64,000 bases of DNA from Choristoneura fumiferana (lineage: Eukaryota; Arthropoda; Insecta; Lepidoptera; Tortricidae), in NCBI RefSeq assembly GCF_025370935.1, contig NC_133473.1:22868582-22932581 (forward strand), read 5' to 3'. Position 1 is the stretch's first letter. Each line of letters opens with the position of its first letter. Positions 46,481 to 57,488 of the stretch are shown piece after piece. The translations under genes were made by a program, and so were the position numbers. The notes beneath the pieces are model-generated. The model was not told where the DNA came from. It saw only the letters and a program-made list of their open reading frames with translations, and searched no databases.

Positions 46481-46597
46481 GGGAAAATGTTCCGCTTGAA
46501 GCGGACAGTACTTGATTGCCAACCAATGGAAGAAGCTTTCAAATTTATAATATTACCTATATACTATATGTGTGAAGGATATTTATGTTTCACTTAC

Positions 46598-46663
46598 GCA
46601 GAACTCGAATTAATGTTGGGATCGTCATCCATTTTCCTTTTTTTGCACCATACTTCATTACGA
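46598..46663 (-). CDS. Mutator/YqaJ-type gene, small second exon
   Basis: Acceptor CTTGTTGTTGCAG, donor GTAAGT (46597-46592). It joins the first exon at phase 2: S-RNEVWCKKRKMDDDPNINSS, ending phase 2. It is basic then acidic, with no domain. It is too short to stand alone; the support is the matched phase and strong splice sites. Confidence 0.6.
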
Positions 46664-46742
46664 CTGCAACAACAAGCAGATTAGCCAGGTTATGTTTTCG
46701 AAATAACGCCACAATCTGCAATATGGTTTCCACGGTACTTAC

Positions 46743-46855
46743 CTTTTGATTTCTCCGTGATAACGTTTCATTTGTCCCTGAACTCGTTTTCGATTTTTCC
46801 TGGGACCAGAGTAATGATGATTTTTATAGTCTTTTCGCGAAGTTCGTGGCTCCAT
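46743..46855 (-). CDS. Mutator/YqaJ-type gene, probable first exon
   Basis: ATG at 46855-46853 opens MEPRTSRKDYKNHHYSGPRK, then NRKRVQGQMKRYHGEIK, and ends phase 2 before GTAAGTACC. The strongly basic N-terminus suits a nuclear DNA-binding or nuclear-targeting segment. No earlier exon is needed, because an ATG is present. I infer that it belongs to this gene from strand, spacing and phase agreement with 46598-46663. Confidence 0.6.
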
Positions 46856-47756
46856 AGTGCAATGCGAATTACAATTTAATTCTCTTGAAACTATAGCTTC
46901 ATCGATAGCGAATTAGAAAATCGCAGTTTGACTTGACAGTTGAGATGTTTTTGTTTTTCTTTTTTTACTTTTACTGTACATATTCCAAATGACAACGTCA
47001 GTTCTCTTTATATTTTATCCAAAGAGTATTAGTACCTACAGAAATCATGATATTTTTTTATGAGTAACAAAATAACATGATATTTACATCGATAATAACG
47101 ATAGAGCTATATTTCCAAAAAATGAATTGAAATAATATGCTATTATGGCTTCCTACGGACATTTTAAGATACTCAAAAACCCATTAACACTTAATGCTAG
47201 TGCTGCACTCTGACGGCAGAAAATTGCAGTGATATTCCTTATTTATAAGACGTACTATCGAACCCACGGAATCGTGACCCACTGTGGAACCTTTTCATAG
47301 AAAAAGTCATAGTGACATCGCATTGCTTGACAAGGGAATTTATTATGACACTTACTGTGAGAGCGTTCTACGGTGGGTCAGGAAGCAAATGGTTTGACTG
47401 TATATGCAATTTTCTATACTTATTTGTTAGTAGGTACGCACGGTCGGTGACGATCCACGAAAGGCTGCTGGTAGAAGCTGGGTGCGTCTAGCCGAGGACA
47501 AGGCGCAATGGCGCTCTTTGGGGGAGGCCTATGTCCCGCAGTGGACTGCTAGAGGCTGATGATGATGATGATGAAGTACGGTCGAGGACTTTAATTCATG
47601 AGCCACCGTGGAACCTTGTCATATGAAAAGTCATTACTGTTTTCCTTGTTAATTAATACGATGTCACTATGACGTTTACTGTGAAATGGTTCCATGGTGG
47701 CTCATAAATTTAAATAATTTATTGAATCAGGCGTTACTTTGCGGAGGTCCATATCA
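46856..47756. other. flank upstream of the YqaJ gene
   Basis: AT-rich; the probable promoter side of the - strand gene. At 47480-47575 there is a LINE/SINE 3' end (GTCCCGCAGTGGACTGCTAG, AGGCTGATGATGATGATG). No coding segment seen. Confidence 0.5.
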
Positions 47757-48178
47757 ATGAACTAAAATAATTTCCTTGCTCACCCGCGACCTTACGATAG
47801 CTAAGCTTATGCAAAATATGCGTGTTCATGCAGTTCCTCCACCTCCACACTGTAAGAACACACACAAATCACACAAACCCATCTATCACCACCACCACAC
47901 TACACTGACGCGTTTCGAACTCAACCAGATCTCATCTTCAGACACCACCATACACACCAGTTGTTAGTCTAACAACTGGTAGCATGGTGTACGGTTGTGT
48001 CACTCTGAAGATGAGCTCTGGTTGAGTTCGAAACGCGTCAGTGTAGTGTGGTGGTGGTGATAGATGGGTTTGTGTGTGTTCTTACAGTGTGGAGGTGGAG
48101 GAACTGCATGAACACGCATATTTTGCATAAGCTTAGCTATCGTAAGGTCGCGGTGAGCAAGGAAATTATTTTAGTTCA
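47757..48178. mobile_element. near-perfect palindrome, two arms of about 210 bp
   Basis: The centre is at 47968 inside CCAGTTGTTAG-T-CTAACAACTGG. Outward, both arms read through ACGCGTTTCGAACTCAACCA, ATCTATCACCACCACC, CATGCAGTTCCTCCACCTCC and GCTAAGCTTATGCAAAATAT to the ends CTAAAATAATTTCCTTGCTC and GAGCAAGGAAATTATTTTAG. Mismatches are few. Partial relatives of the ends occur at 885-965 and 45740-45840, so it is a dispersed foldback family. A DNA this shape would extrude or break easily. Confidence 0.85.
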
Positions 48179-48409
48179 CACTACTACCGAGCCTTGGCGT
48201 ACGATACTGTCGCCGTCCACTCACATATTGACAAATATGAACTAAAATTATCATCTAGATTAAGCTATTAATCGAAAGCTTTCTTTACATAATTAAAGAA
48301 TGCCGCAATTAAAGAACGAAATAAACGTTAAGAGATGTGATTTTAGTTTCAAATAATCTTTCAAGTGCACATGGTTGGAAAAATAAATTAGTATGGAAAT
48401 CGTTCCACC
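48179..48409. other. flank between the palindrome and the right arm
   Basis: AT-rich with no features. The inner edge of the right arm begins at 48410. Confidence 0.5.
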
Positions 48410-49044
48410 TTAACTGCTGACAGGATTGACTATGAAAAATAACACAAAGATTATGCTTAATACTGTTTTTAATTTTTGTAATGGCATCAATACATACATT
48501 GACTTTAAAGACTCAATATTATTATTATTATAATAAGGCAAAGTATTATATTGTTTATAAAAATAAAAGCAACATCTAGTACGAGTAGGTACAAGGTAAA
48601 GCGCAGCGCAGTAACGCGCAACTCGCGCGGCACGCTCGTGGCACGCACGCGACACGCCCGCGGAACGCTCGTGGCACGCGCGCGACACGCATGCTCTGTG
48701 TTCCTCGTAAATAACCAAGCTTACCCCAAACTTTCTCCAAGTACACTCGGTTCATTGTCTCTTTTCCGCACATTACTTTGTCTACGAGGAAGGCGGGCTC
48801 GTTCGCACTAGCGAGAGCGCAACTTTGTCATATTTTAGAATATTCTTTTTTTTTTAATAGAAATCTCTTAATTATCGGAACATCTAAAATTACGGAGAAA
48901 GAGTAAAAGTGTTTTAATTTACATAATAATATATCGTCTTGGGTATCATTTATAAAAAAATAATTGAGTCGTAATGTGATTGATATGAGTACAGTACAGT
49001 AGAAGGAAGCTTCGTTTCTTATTGCATAGGTCGCGGCGTGCGGG

Positions 49045-49150
49045 CGACTGCCCGCGCCCGGTCCGCGCCCGGTCCGCGCCCGGCCGCGCCCGGCCGCGCC
49101 CGGCCCGCGCCCGCCCGCGCCCGGCCCGTGCCTGGCCCGCGGCCCGGCGC
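49045..49150. repeat. GC-rich variable tandem tract, right arm
   Basis: Units like CCCGGTCCGCGC and CCCGGCCGCGC. It is the counterpart of 27815-27890, with a different number and order of units. Confidence 0.75.
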
Positions 49151-49788
49151 GCCGGAAGTCGGACGCCGGCAGCCGCGACGGCGCGTCAATAAATTAAACA
49201 CACACACATTTCCACTCTAAATCTCAAACTCTCAGTCACATTCATAATTACAATTTGTTCGTTTGGAATTGCTTCAATTATTAAAACTATGAACCATTAA
49301 TTCCGTGTTGATCAACATTTAAACAGGAGATGCGACGACTCGCCCGCAGCCCCGCAGCCCCGGAGCCCCGGAGCCCCGGAGCCCCGTAGCCCCGGAGGCC
49401 CGGGTGACCACGATGTTTGTAGTCTTTGCAGCTCGGCTATTTTCGTATCCTACTAATATTATCTTATCATTGCTGAAGTTTGTTTTACTGTCCTCCAGTA
49501 CAAATGGAAAATTGTCCACAGGAATTGATTATTTTGAATCCGGACCAAAATAAATACGGTCCAAAATGAATTTCGTCAAAATGTGCTGAAATATTATTTA
49601 GAGAAAAATTTCTATACAAATTGTATTGTTCCTAAATCTACGTAAATAGAAAAGATTCCATTTTTGACATACATTTTTGACGATATTCAGGATGGTGCAG
49701 TTGTATTTCAAATTGTAATTTTTTTGCTTGAACGTATATAATTTCGAGCTGTCGATTTTCCATTAGTACCTACTCATCCCAGCCTATA

Positions 49789-50011
49789 CAGGGTGGCCCA
49801 TTTATATCGGTCAGTATGGGAGTCTGAGTTTTTTTTTTTTTTTCAAAACAACCGGGTTCGATTCCCGAGCTGAGTACAGGGTTTTTTTTTAAATGCATGA
49901 ATGCAGTTTTTCTTGTTATTAAAATCGATGTCATGGTTCCTAAGAAGAAATTTTCGTATGTAGTATAGTTTTAGACTTTCCCATACTGACCGATATAAAT
50001 GGGCCATCCTG
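49789..50011. mobile_element. TA-flanked MITE nested in a SINE tail, right arm
   Basis: Mirror of 26969-27191, with the same ends CAGGGTGGCCCATTTATATC, the same TA flanks and the same interrupted SINE tail. A few substitutions differ (GGGCCATCCTG at one end). Confidence 0.85.
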
Positions 50012-50394
50012 TATACGTCCCACTGCTGGGCACGAGTGTTCCTTATCACTATAGATACAATGCAAGTGAAGATCACTATGTGATTTTAGGGAATTCCCAT
50101 GAGAATTTAGTAAAGTCTTCTTAGTAAGTATTTCAATTCGACTGCCAGTTGTAATGATTGACACGAGTGAAGCCGTGAGTAAAGGCTAGTTATAAATAAA
50201 TTTCATAAAATAAATAATGGGCGATGGATGGAATTTTTAAAAGTGGCTGTTTTATTACCGGTAGGAATGAGCTTACTCGTCAATGGAAAAAAAATCCGAT
50301 TTTTCTGTAGTAACCAATTAATTACAAAAAATAAAATAGTTTTCATTCTCGCCAAAATGAACTACTACGGTTACGGTTTTTGTCCAGGCCCTAT

Positions 50395-50665
50395 ATCACG
50401 AAGTGCAAAACTCGAACTTCGTATGTTGCCGTCCCGCTGACGCTTATGTCATTTAATACGCGAGTGACAGGGACGGTGCGATACGAACTTCGATTTGCGA
50501 GTTTCGTGGTAGTTCCTCAGTAGGGCTACTACGGAATTCAAAAATCGAAGTTCTTATCGTACCGTGCGGCGTCCCTCGCACCGCACCCTCGTATAAAATA
50601 ATATTAGCGTCAGCGGGACGGTGCGATACGAACTTCGATTTTCAAATTTCGTAGTAGCCCTACTG
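50395..50665. repeat. paired hairpin repeats of the CGAAGTTCG family, right arm
   Basis: Mirror of 26321-26600, sharing CAGTAGGGCTACTACGGAAT and ATTTCGTAGTAGCCCTACTG. Confidence 0.75.
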
Positions 50666-50814
50666 TCCTACTGGTCTTCACGAACGAACGAAAAAAAACC
50701 TAATATCAATGTCAAATTGTTTACATTTTAAAAAAATGTTTGCATTCGACATAACCTCTTCCGCATTAATCTCAATCTTACGAATGCTTTCTTATTCACA
50801 CCGGGACCGGACCT

Positions 50815-51190
50815 TTGATATTGCCTACTTTTTACGACGATACTCGGTTTTTCCCGGATTCGATTTTGGAAGCTACTACGTACGACGACCTACGGAACTG
50901 AAACAGCGGGCCTACTGCGAAATTCGAAAATCGAAGTTCGTTTCGTTCCGTGTCTCTGACTCATACTATTTAATACGAGAGTGACAGGGATGGTACGGTA
51001 TGAACTTCGATTTTCTGCCGATCAAATGTGTGTTAGGTAAACTATGGAGAGCACCCAAAACATATTTCATTCCGACATGCACTAATATAATACCAATGTT
51101 AAAAAACCTGGTCTGAAAGTCGTTGCCATTGAAAGAGAACTGCAATAATGGTTGGAGCTGGTGCCTACTGGTGGGTGGTGGGTGGTGGGT
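50815..51190. other. about 375 bp present only in the right arm
   Basis: At the matching left-arm point (about 26175-26182) GACAGTTTCGGTCCGGTGTG is continuous. Here the two halves are separated by a block containing another CGAAGTTCG hairpin (50905-51020) and a (GGTGGGT)n tract at 51171-51190. No clear target-site duplication is seen, so it may be a left-arm deletion instead of an insertion. Confidence 0.7.
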
Positions 51191-52247
51191 CGAAACTGTC
51201 CTAAACAGAAACTTCTTTTCGTGAAGATTATTTAAACGCAAGTTATTTTAAATTCTATGAAATATCAACACCACTTCTTTATAAAATCGAGATTATATCT
51301 AAAAATACAACCGAATTGATAACCCCCTCCTTTTTTTGAAGTCGGTTAAACATATGAAAACTTCGAACATGCGGAAGAGGTTATATGTTATGTTAAATGT
51401 AAACAATTTGTCATTGAAGTTACGAGGACCAAGACAAAAACCGAATTCAGGCGTAATTTAATTAATTCATTTTATTTTTTTTAATTAAGTGGTACTACAG
51501 AAAAAATCTGATATTTTTTTTCATTGACGAGTAAGCTTCCTACCGATAAAAAATAATCAGCCACTTTTATCAATTTCATTCATCGCCCATTGAACATCCA
51601 TTGAAGGATAGTTATTAACAATATTTAATGCCACATCGACAGCAGAATAACACAATGCGAGCCGAACACGAACTACAACCGAGCCGCGAGACTACCGACT
51701 ACCGAGGGCCGAGGGCCGAGGGCCGAGGGCCGCGCCCGCGCACCATACAGCGTCGTAACACGTGCGAAGCGTCGTTACATATTTGGTAACCTTTATATAT
51801 GTCTAGCATAATTATCATAGAGTTTAGAATTATCGCAGCGAGAGCCTTACACATGTATATAAAATATACTAACTTGTACTACAAAAAATATAGGTCCATT
51901 CCCGGAGGACGATGTTTCGCGAAACGTCGCAGAGTCCAGAGCGAGGACCGATCGCGAACAACAAAATAAATACACGCGGCCGCCCGGAGCCGGATCGGCC
52001 CGGCCCGGACCGGCCCGGACCGGCCCGGACCGGCCCGGCGGCGGGCCGGCGGGCCCGGAGGGGCGGCCGCGTCCGGCGCGCGCTGGCGATGCGGCGCGGC
52101 CGCCGCGCGCGGACCAGACCAAAACGTGCGCCTCGGAAGCGGAAACCGAAGAGCGACATCTACGGCGCGGCGGCGGCGGCGGCCGCGCGGGGGAGCGGGA
52201 CGGCGCTAGACGCGCTCGCCCTCGGCGTCGCCGGCGCGCGCCGCGCC
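51191..52247 (-). other. Hip14 3' UTR and flank, right copy
   Basis: Mirror of the left 3' region. The CCTCGG-type 7-bp tandem tract (about 51703-51732) has fewer units. The long GC-rich ORFs are shadows. Confidence 0.6.
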
Positions 52248-52462
52248 TCACACCAGCTGGTCGCGCGGCAGCATGGGCTCCGCGTCCGCGCCCGCCCCGC
52301 CCCCGCCCGCCCCCGCCCGCCGCCGCACAGCCGCAGCCCGAAGAAGTCCGCGCAGTTGCGCAGCGGGCCGCGCGAGAAGGGCGAGCGGCCGCCGCGCGCC
52401 GCGAAGTGCCGGTAGCGGCCGCGGTTCAGCTGCTCGTTGGTCGTCATGCCCAGGCACACCAC
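52248..52462 (-). CDS. Hip14: Hip14 terminal exon 7, right copy
   Basis: Starts VVCLGMTTNEQLNRGRYRHF and ends AEPMLPRDQLV with the stop at 52250-52248. The G-run tract between (52287-52324) is 38 nt, two more than a multiple of three, against 40 nt in the left arm. Start and end are therefore in different frames here too. The family motif TTxE is intact. Confidence 0.85.
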
Positions 52463-52546
52463 CTGCAACAGCGAGCGAGCGAGTCAGCCGCGCGCCCCCC
52501 GCCCCCCCCGCCCCGCCCCGCCCCGCCCCCCCCGCCCCGCACTCAC

Positions 52547-52806
52547 CAGGTACAGCTGGCAGCACGTCAGCACCGACACCCAGAACAGGTGGAAGGCGGC
52601 GTTGGCCAGCACCCACATGAGCCACGCGTTGCACTGCGCCCAGCGCAGCAGCGCCTCGCCGGCGCCGGCGCCCCCCTCCCCCTCCCCGGCCGCCCCCTCC
52701 GGCGGGCACTCCGCGCGGTAGTACTGGACGCCGCCCCACAGCATCCAGCAGCACATCACGATGAGGCTCACCAGGAACCCGATGAAGTGCCGGTGGTTGT
52801 TGGCGC
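52547..52806 (-). CDS. Hip14: Hip14 exon 6 (last membrane spans), right copy, intact
   Basis: 260 nt, in frame throughout: ANNHRHFIGFLVSLIVMCCW, RAECPPEGAAGEGEGGAGAG, EALLRWAQCNAWLMWVLANA and FWVSVLTCCQLYL. The Gly/Glu-rich luminal loop is where the left copy lost 8 nt. One residue change is visible: VLAN here, VLVN in the left copy. Confidence 0.93.
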
Positions 52807-54647
52807 CTGCAACACACGCCCGCGCCCGCGGAACGACCTGAGACGACCGCTAATATTTTTGTGTCACAAGGTGTTTTCATTCCTAAAAAAAATATAATAC
52901 GTGGAATTTGCACACTAACGTCATCTACTGGCGCTGTAGTGCCTAGCTGACCGTGCCAATCCACCTTAAGATTTCAAAAATCAAAAGAGCGTCAGTTGGA
53001 TTTGGAAAGGAAAAAAATAGCAAACCAAACGCCGCCAGAAACGCTCAAAATGGAGTCTGTTCTGTTTGTCTGTCCAATAATTTGCCAATGACAATCGCCC
53101 ATGTAACTATTTGCCACTTCCGTTTGAAACAAAAAGTTTACGTTTATAACGTTTTTATAATTAATATCCCGTCCCTTTTACTCGCGTATTAAATGACATA
53201 AGCGTCAGTGGGATGGCAACATACGAACTTCGAGTTTTGCACTTCGTAGTAGCCAGTGAGGTACTTCGTATGCAGGTCAGTGCTCAAAGCGCTTTACAGA
53301 CTGCAATGCACGATAATGAACGGACTTCTTTTTCCTTGAGTGGCAACACTGACATAGATAATAGATCGCTCGCATTTGGCTTGAAATTCGAACTAGTGGT
53401 TTTATTTTGCTTAATATACAAAATGTTCACACCCAATATCATATTTCATCAAGTTTTTCGCGATTCCCAAGGTCAAAGAATCGAATTGCTTTAAAATTCC
53501 AGAGAAATAATGCGTTGTTTGGGAGAAACGTGTCAAAATGGTGTTCTAGAGCGCTATCCTGCTCTGTCTCATGTTTTTTTTCCCCGTTCTGGCGGTTCAC
53601 TTTTATATTACAGATTTTGTTCAAAAATAATATTTTGTTAAGATATATAATTGGGATGCACCAAAAAAAATGACCTATAGTTTTTATTTTATTTTTTGGA
53701 AAGAATAGGATATTTTAAGATACCATTTTCATTGATTTTGAATTTGGATGAGTTTTTAATTTTTTATATTTTTTTTACAAAATACGCTGGATGACGTCAC
53801 AGTGAGACGTTCCATTGCCTTTAAAAATTCAGGTCGTACATAACATAATCTGTGGCATTACAATTTGACAATAATTCAAGCACGGCTTAGGGTCCTAAAT
53901 GAACCATGACAAATAGTTTTATTTATTTCTCTTCTTTTAGCTTCGATTATTCTTATGTTTGTTTAATGGTGTGATAGTAAATAGATATTTTTTATTAAAA
54001 TCTGATGTTTAAATTCTTTTGTATTTACTTGTAACGTAGCAATTTAATAATTTAATTTGTAAAAATACATTGGGAATACTCCTATACATTTCGGACTTTA
54101 CGATAAATGACAACTGTTTAAAGACGGGTACGCATCATGTGATTAAAGTTCTATCTTTGCTATTATAAGCAGGACAGCAACATTTCAAACTGTCAATTTG
54201 CTTAAGAGTGTAGACCTGCTTTATAACTGCCTTTATGACGGGGGGACACTGCAGGGGTCGAATGAGGGTCATTACTTAAATTTTATTTATTTAATTCAGT
54301 TTATCACATTTTTGGAATCTGATTTCTGAAAACGCTGTACAAAGCCTATTTCTCCAAATGGTTTTCGATTTATTATATGTTGTCAAAAATTGGGACATCC
54401 CAACTGGGCCGATGTTGATACACATTATTTACTCGCATTATCGTCAGGAATACGCTGTTAAAATCTTTCGGGTCATAACAGCCCACGGTGTCTTAGGAAT
54501 TGTGAAAATCGGAATTATTTCGGAGTATTTGGGTGTTCCCCTTTCCGAAACGATAGTGATGGCAAAAAACGTCGCAAAAACTACGGTGATAGGTATTAAA
54601 AAGAAACGTCCGAGTCAGCCGCCGCCGCCGCCGCCGCCGCCACTCAC
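52807..54647 (-). other. Hip14 intron 5, right copy
   Basis: Collinear with 22699-24577, including the hairpin repeat (53160-53270) and the repeat near 52880-52965. No coding segment. Confidence 0.75.
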
Positions 54648-54816
54648 CGATGCAGTTGCCGACCCAGGGGCAGTGGTGGTCGAAGCGCGCCACGCAGCGG
54701 TTGCACACGGAGCAGTGCTTCGAGCGCAGCGGCCGCCGCACCAGGCACGCCGAGCAGAACCGCGCCGGGTCGAACCCGCCGCCGCCGTCGCTGCTCTCCG
54801 ACAGCTCGATGATGGT
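54648..54816 (-). CDS. Hip14: Hip14 exon 5 (DHHC domain), right copy
   Basis: Same protein sequence as 22530-22698, with all zinc ligands and the catalytic DHHCPWVGNC. The adjoining (GCC)n in the intron is longer here than on the left. Confidence 0.95.
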
Positions 54817-54890
54817 CTGCGGGCAGCGGCAGCCATTGAGGTCAGTGAGAGGCCCCCACCACCCCACCACCCCCCACCAGCGATACTCAC

Positions 54891-55052
54891 GCGGAACTTG
54901 TCGCGCGTGGAGGCGCGGATGACGCCGGGGTCGGAGCGCCACGAGCGCAGGAAGAAGTGCCACAGCAGCGCCGAGCACAGCGCGAACAGCAGCGACGCGC
55001 GCCACCCCGCCGCGCCACACACGAACACCGCCCACGTTATATAGAACCACGC
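54891..55052 (-). CDS. Hip14: Hip14 exon 4 (transmembrane), right copy
   Basis: 54 codons, same reading as the left copy (AWFYITWAVFVCGAAGW to SDPGVIRASTRDKFR), with GTGAGT donor and TTGCAG acceptor. Confidence 0.93.
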
Positions 55053-55515
55053 CTGCAACACATAACGCACACACACACATCACACATCACACCCGCCTCG
55101 ACACATAATACATCCCTACATAGTAGGATAGTAGACATTTTATAGCAGCAACGAAGTTAAGCTATACCTAAAAGAGAAGCCGATCGATATCACAAAACAA
55201 TCGATAATTAGGTACCGGGAAACTCGCAGGTCACGCGGCCGGCTCGCGTCTATCGAGATGCGACGCGACCGAGCGTCGACGGCAGATGTCATTGCCGGCT
55301 CGAAAACAGAACCTAACGGCACACTGCGGGAGAATCGAACGCGGTATCTGCTGAGAAATTTACACGCTTTCCGAAGCTCAGCGAGCGTTCACGAGCTCTG
55401 AGACTCCAAGAGATGCTCAGTCGCTATTTACACGCCAGCGAAGGCGTTTCAGTGTTTCGGACGTTCCATCGATGAGGGTCGACGCTAGCTGCACCGTGTA
55501 CCGTGTACCGTGTAC

Positions 55516-55652
55516 CTTGGTCGCCAGGTAGACGCTGAGCGGGAACACGTTCTTGAGGTCGTCGTCCATGAGCGCCGCGGCGAGCGCGTGCAGCGCGGCC
55601 GACAGCGCCAGCAGCAGCAGCGCCTTGAGCGCCAGCCGGACCGTGCACGCAC
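55516..55652 (-). repeat. 137-bp partial repeat of Hip14 exon 3 with a second splice donor
   Basis: The 3' two-thirds of exon 3 (AAGGCGCTGCTGCTGCTG through GTCTACCTGGCGACCAAG) occur again downstream. The copies are joined by GTGCGTGCACGGTCCGGCTG. Both copies end with a usable donor. 137 is not a multiple of three, so only use of the first donor (55652-55651) keeps the frame. Absent from the left arm. Confidence 0.85.
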
Positions 55653-55853
55653 CTTGGTCGCCAGGTAGACGCTGAGCGGGAACACGTTCTTGAGGTCGTC
55701 GTCCATGAGCGCCGCGGCGAGCGCGTGCAGCGCGGCCGACAGCGCCAGCAGCAGCAGCGCCTTGAGCGCGTAGCGCGCGCGCGCCTCCAGCACCAGCCCC
55801 GCCAGGTAGAACGCCACGAACGGCGCCACCACCACCACCCACCACCGGAACTT
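55653..55853 (-). CDS. Hip14: Hip14 exon 3 (first transmembrane segments), right copy
   Basis: 67 codons identical to the left copy: KFRWWVVVVAPFVAFYLAG to VFPLSVYLATK. The donor GTGCGT at 55652 differs from the left copy's GTACAC because of the partial repeat directly after it. Confidence 0.92.
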
Positions 55854-56959
55854 CTGAAACATGACCCATTCAACTGCCTACGGAGTACGGACAGCGGACA
55901 GCGCATACTCGCGGTACGCGTCGCTAATAACGTTACGTTAATACCTACTAATTAAATAAACATTAAATTTGTTTAATTTCACTATCAAAACTATCATTAA
56001 GGAGAATTAAAAATCATTAAGGAATTAACAAAGGAAACAGTTTCAAACTTGTTTTTGTAGTGATGCCGATACACAGGTCCCGAGAGGAGCTTGACAGCGC
56101 GAATCAAAATCTTAGACAAGAGTGTGGTGGCCATTTTACTAAAACTACATTCACTGTTCTAGAAAGTTCTAAGTGCCTTCTATTTGTGAATCAAAGATTA
56201 TATATCCACTAGATCTTAACGCCACAACCCCCTTGCCGTCCATGAGCTAGGATTGACACGCGCAAGAAAGTTTGGTCGAGGCGCTGATCAACGTGGGAAT
56301 GTAACATCCTAATGCTACGTGATTATTGTTTTAATGATATTATGAATTAATGCGCCCTCTATCTGGGAAAATAGGCAATTGTAAAACTATTACTTTATCA
56401 TTACTTGCGTTAGTGGTGGAGCACAGCGAGTCATCGGCTGTCAACAACTCTACTCACAGCTTGCAGTATAGCTCAGCTCTGTTATCGGCACAGCACTTAC
56501 AGCAACAAAAAACCGCTAATGCGTCAAAAATAAGACTGCTGATTATTTTGAATTGAATAACTAATCGTGGAACACAAAAAAAAACTTTACGCTATTTATC
56601 AATAAATCCAAGACACAATCCTAATAAAAAAGGGTTGCGTCGAAGCGCGGCGCGATGTAGAACATTGAACGGCGCCATCAGCGCCAATTATTCTCGCGAG
56701 GCAGTTTCTCTAATGTCTATTCGAAGACTATGCGAGAATAGGGTCGGCAAAATATTTTAATTAACGTGTTAATTTGGCTCAGGTTAATCATAAAATGTAA
56801 TAATTGTGCTGATACGAGCCTAGGGATTCAAAATAAATTATTGCAATCCATAATCGAATCGCTCCGGGCGCCCGCGCCATTCCCGGCGGCACCAGTATAT
56901 CACCGCACGCCACAGGTATATCATAATGTTTTCAGTTTATTAATAATTTCCCCTCGCAC
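55854..56959 (-). other. Hip14 intron 2, right copy
   Basis: Collinear with 20544-21653 with a few percent single-base differences. The GCTGTCC tandem is shorter. No coding segment. Confidence 0.75.
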
Positions 56960-57173
56960 CTTGTCGTAGAGCAAGCGTCGCAGCGGGTGGCGCCGCGTCG
57001 AGTGCAGCTCGTGGTCGCGCACGCGCTCCATCACCTTGGTGCCGATCCAGGGGGCGCCGCCCCCCGCGGCCCCCGCCGCCCCCCGCGGGCCCCCCGCCGC
57101 CCCCCGCCGCCGCCTGCAGCATGCCGAGCGGCGTGGCGCCGCGCAGGTTGGGCACGTCCAGCGGCGCGTTGCC
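56960..57173 (-). CDS. Hip14: Hip14 exon 2, right copy, frame broken in a G-run tract
   Basis: Starts GNAPLDVPNLRGATPLGMLQ and ends APWIGTKVMERVRDHELHS..LLYDK in another frame. The tract between (57056-57113) is 58 nt like the left copy, but its G-runs are 6, 5, 6 where the left has 5, 7, 5. That unequal counting in two otherwise near-identical copies points to base-calling uncertainty. Confidence 0.85.
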
Positions 57174-57248
57174 CTGCAACACCATACAGTCACAGACCGA
57201 CACGCTCCATTATTAAAATGGACACCAACCACTCGAAAATTAAATAAG

Positions 57249-57488
57249 ATTAAGATTGTTTTTTGGAATCTTTTTGTATTTTTTTATTTCAATTCCAAAT
57301 TTTACTTTTACGGTCATCCCGTAAAACCGAAATTGAAAATTGATTGATGGTCAGTTGACCATCAGTGGTGTAGCGGTATAGCACGCGGTACGGATTGCCG
57401 AGGACCTGGGTTCGATTCCCAGTGATGGTCTTATTTTTCTGTTTTTTCTGTGCATCTATATATCAGTTTGTATTTTCAATTAAATAAG
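57249..57488 (+). mobile_element. tRNA-derived SINE in Hip14 intron 1, right arm only
   Basis: Flanked by AATTAAATAAG on both sides (57238-57248 and 57478-57488). The left arm has the empty site with one copy. Inside, 57358-57430 is a 73-nt tRNA-like head: perfect 7-bp acceptor stem (ACCATCA with TGATGGT), A-box-like TGGTGTAGCGG, T-arm CTGGGTTCGATTCCCAG with a perfect B box. The anticodon loop is non-standard (no U33), so it is a SINE head and not a working tRNA. The element is short and has AT-rich flanks on both sides of the head. Confidence 0.88.

Noticed and set aside
57358..57430. Genuine tRNA gene
   Set aside because: Stems are good but the anticodon loop lacks U33, the D-arm is irregular and the segment is inside an insertion with target duplications; a SINE head explains it.
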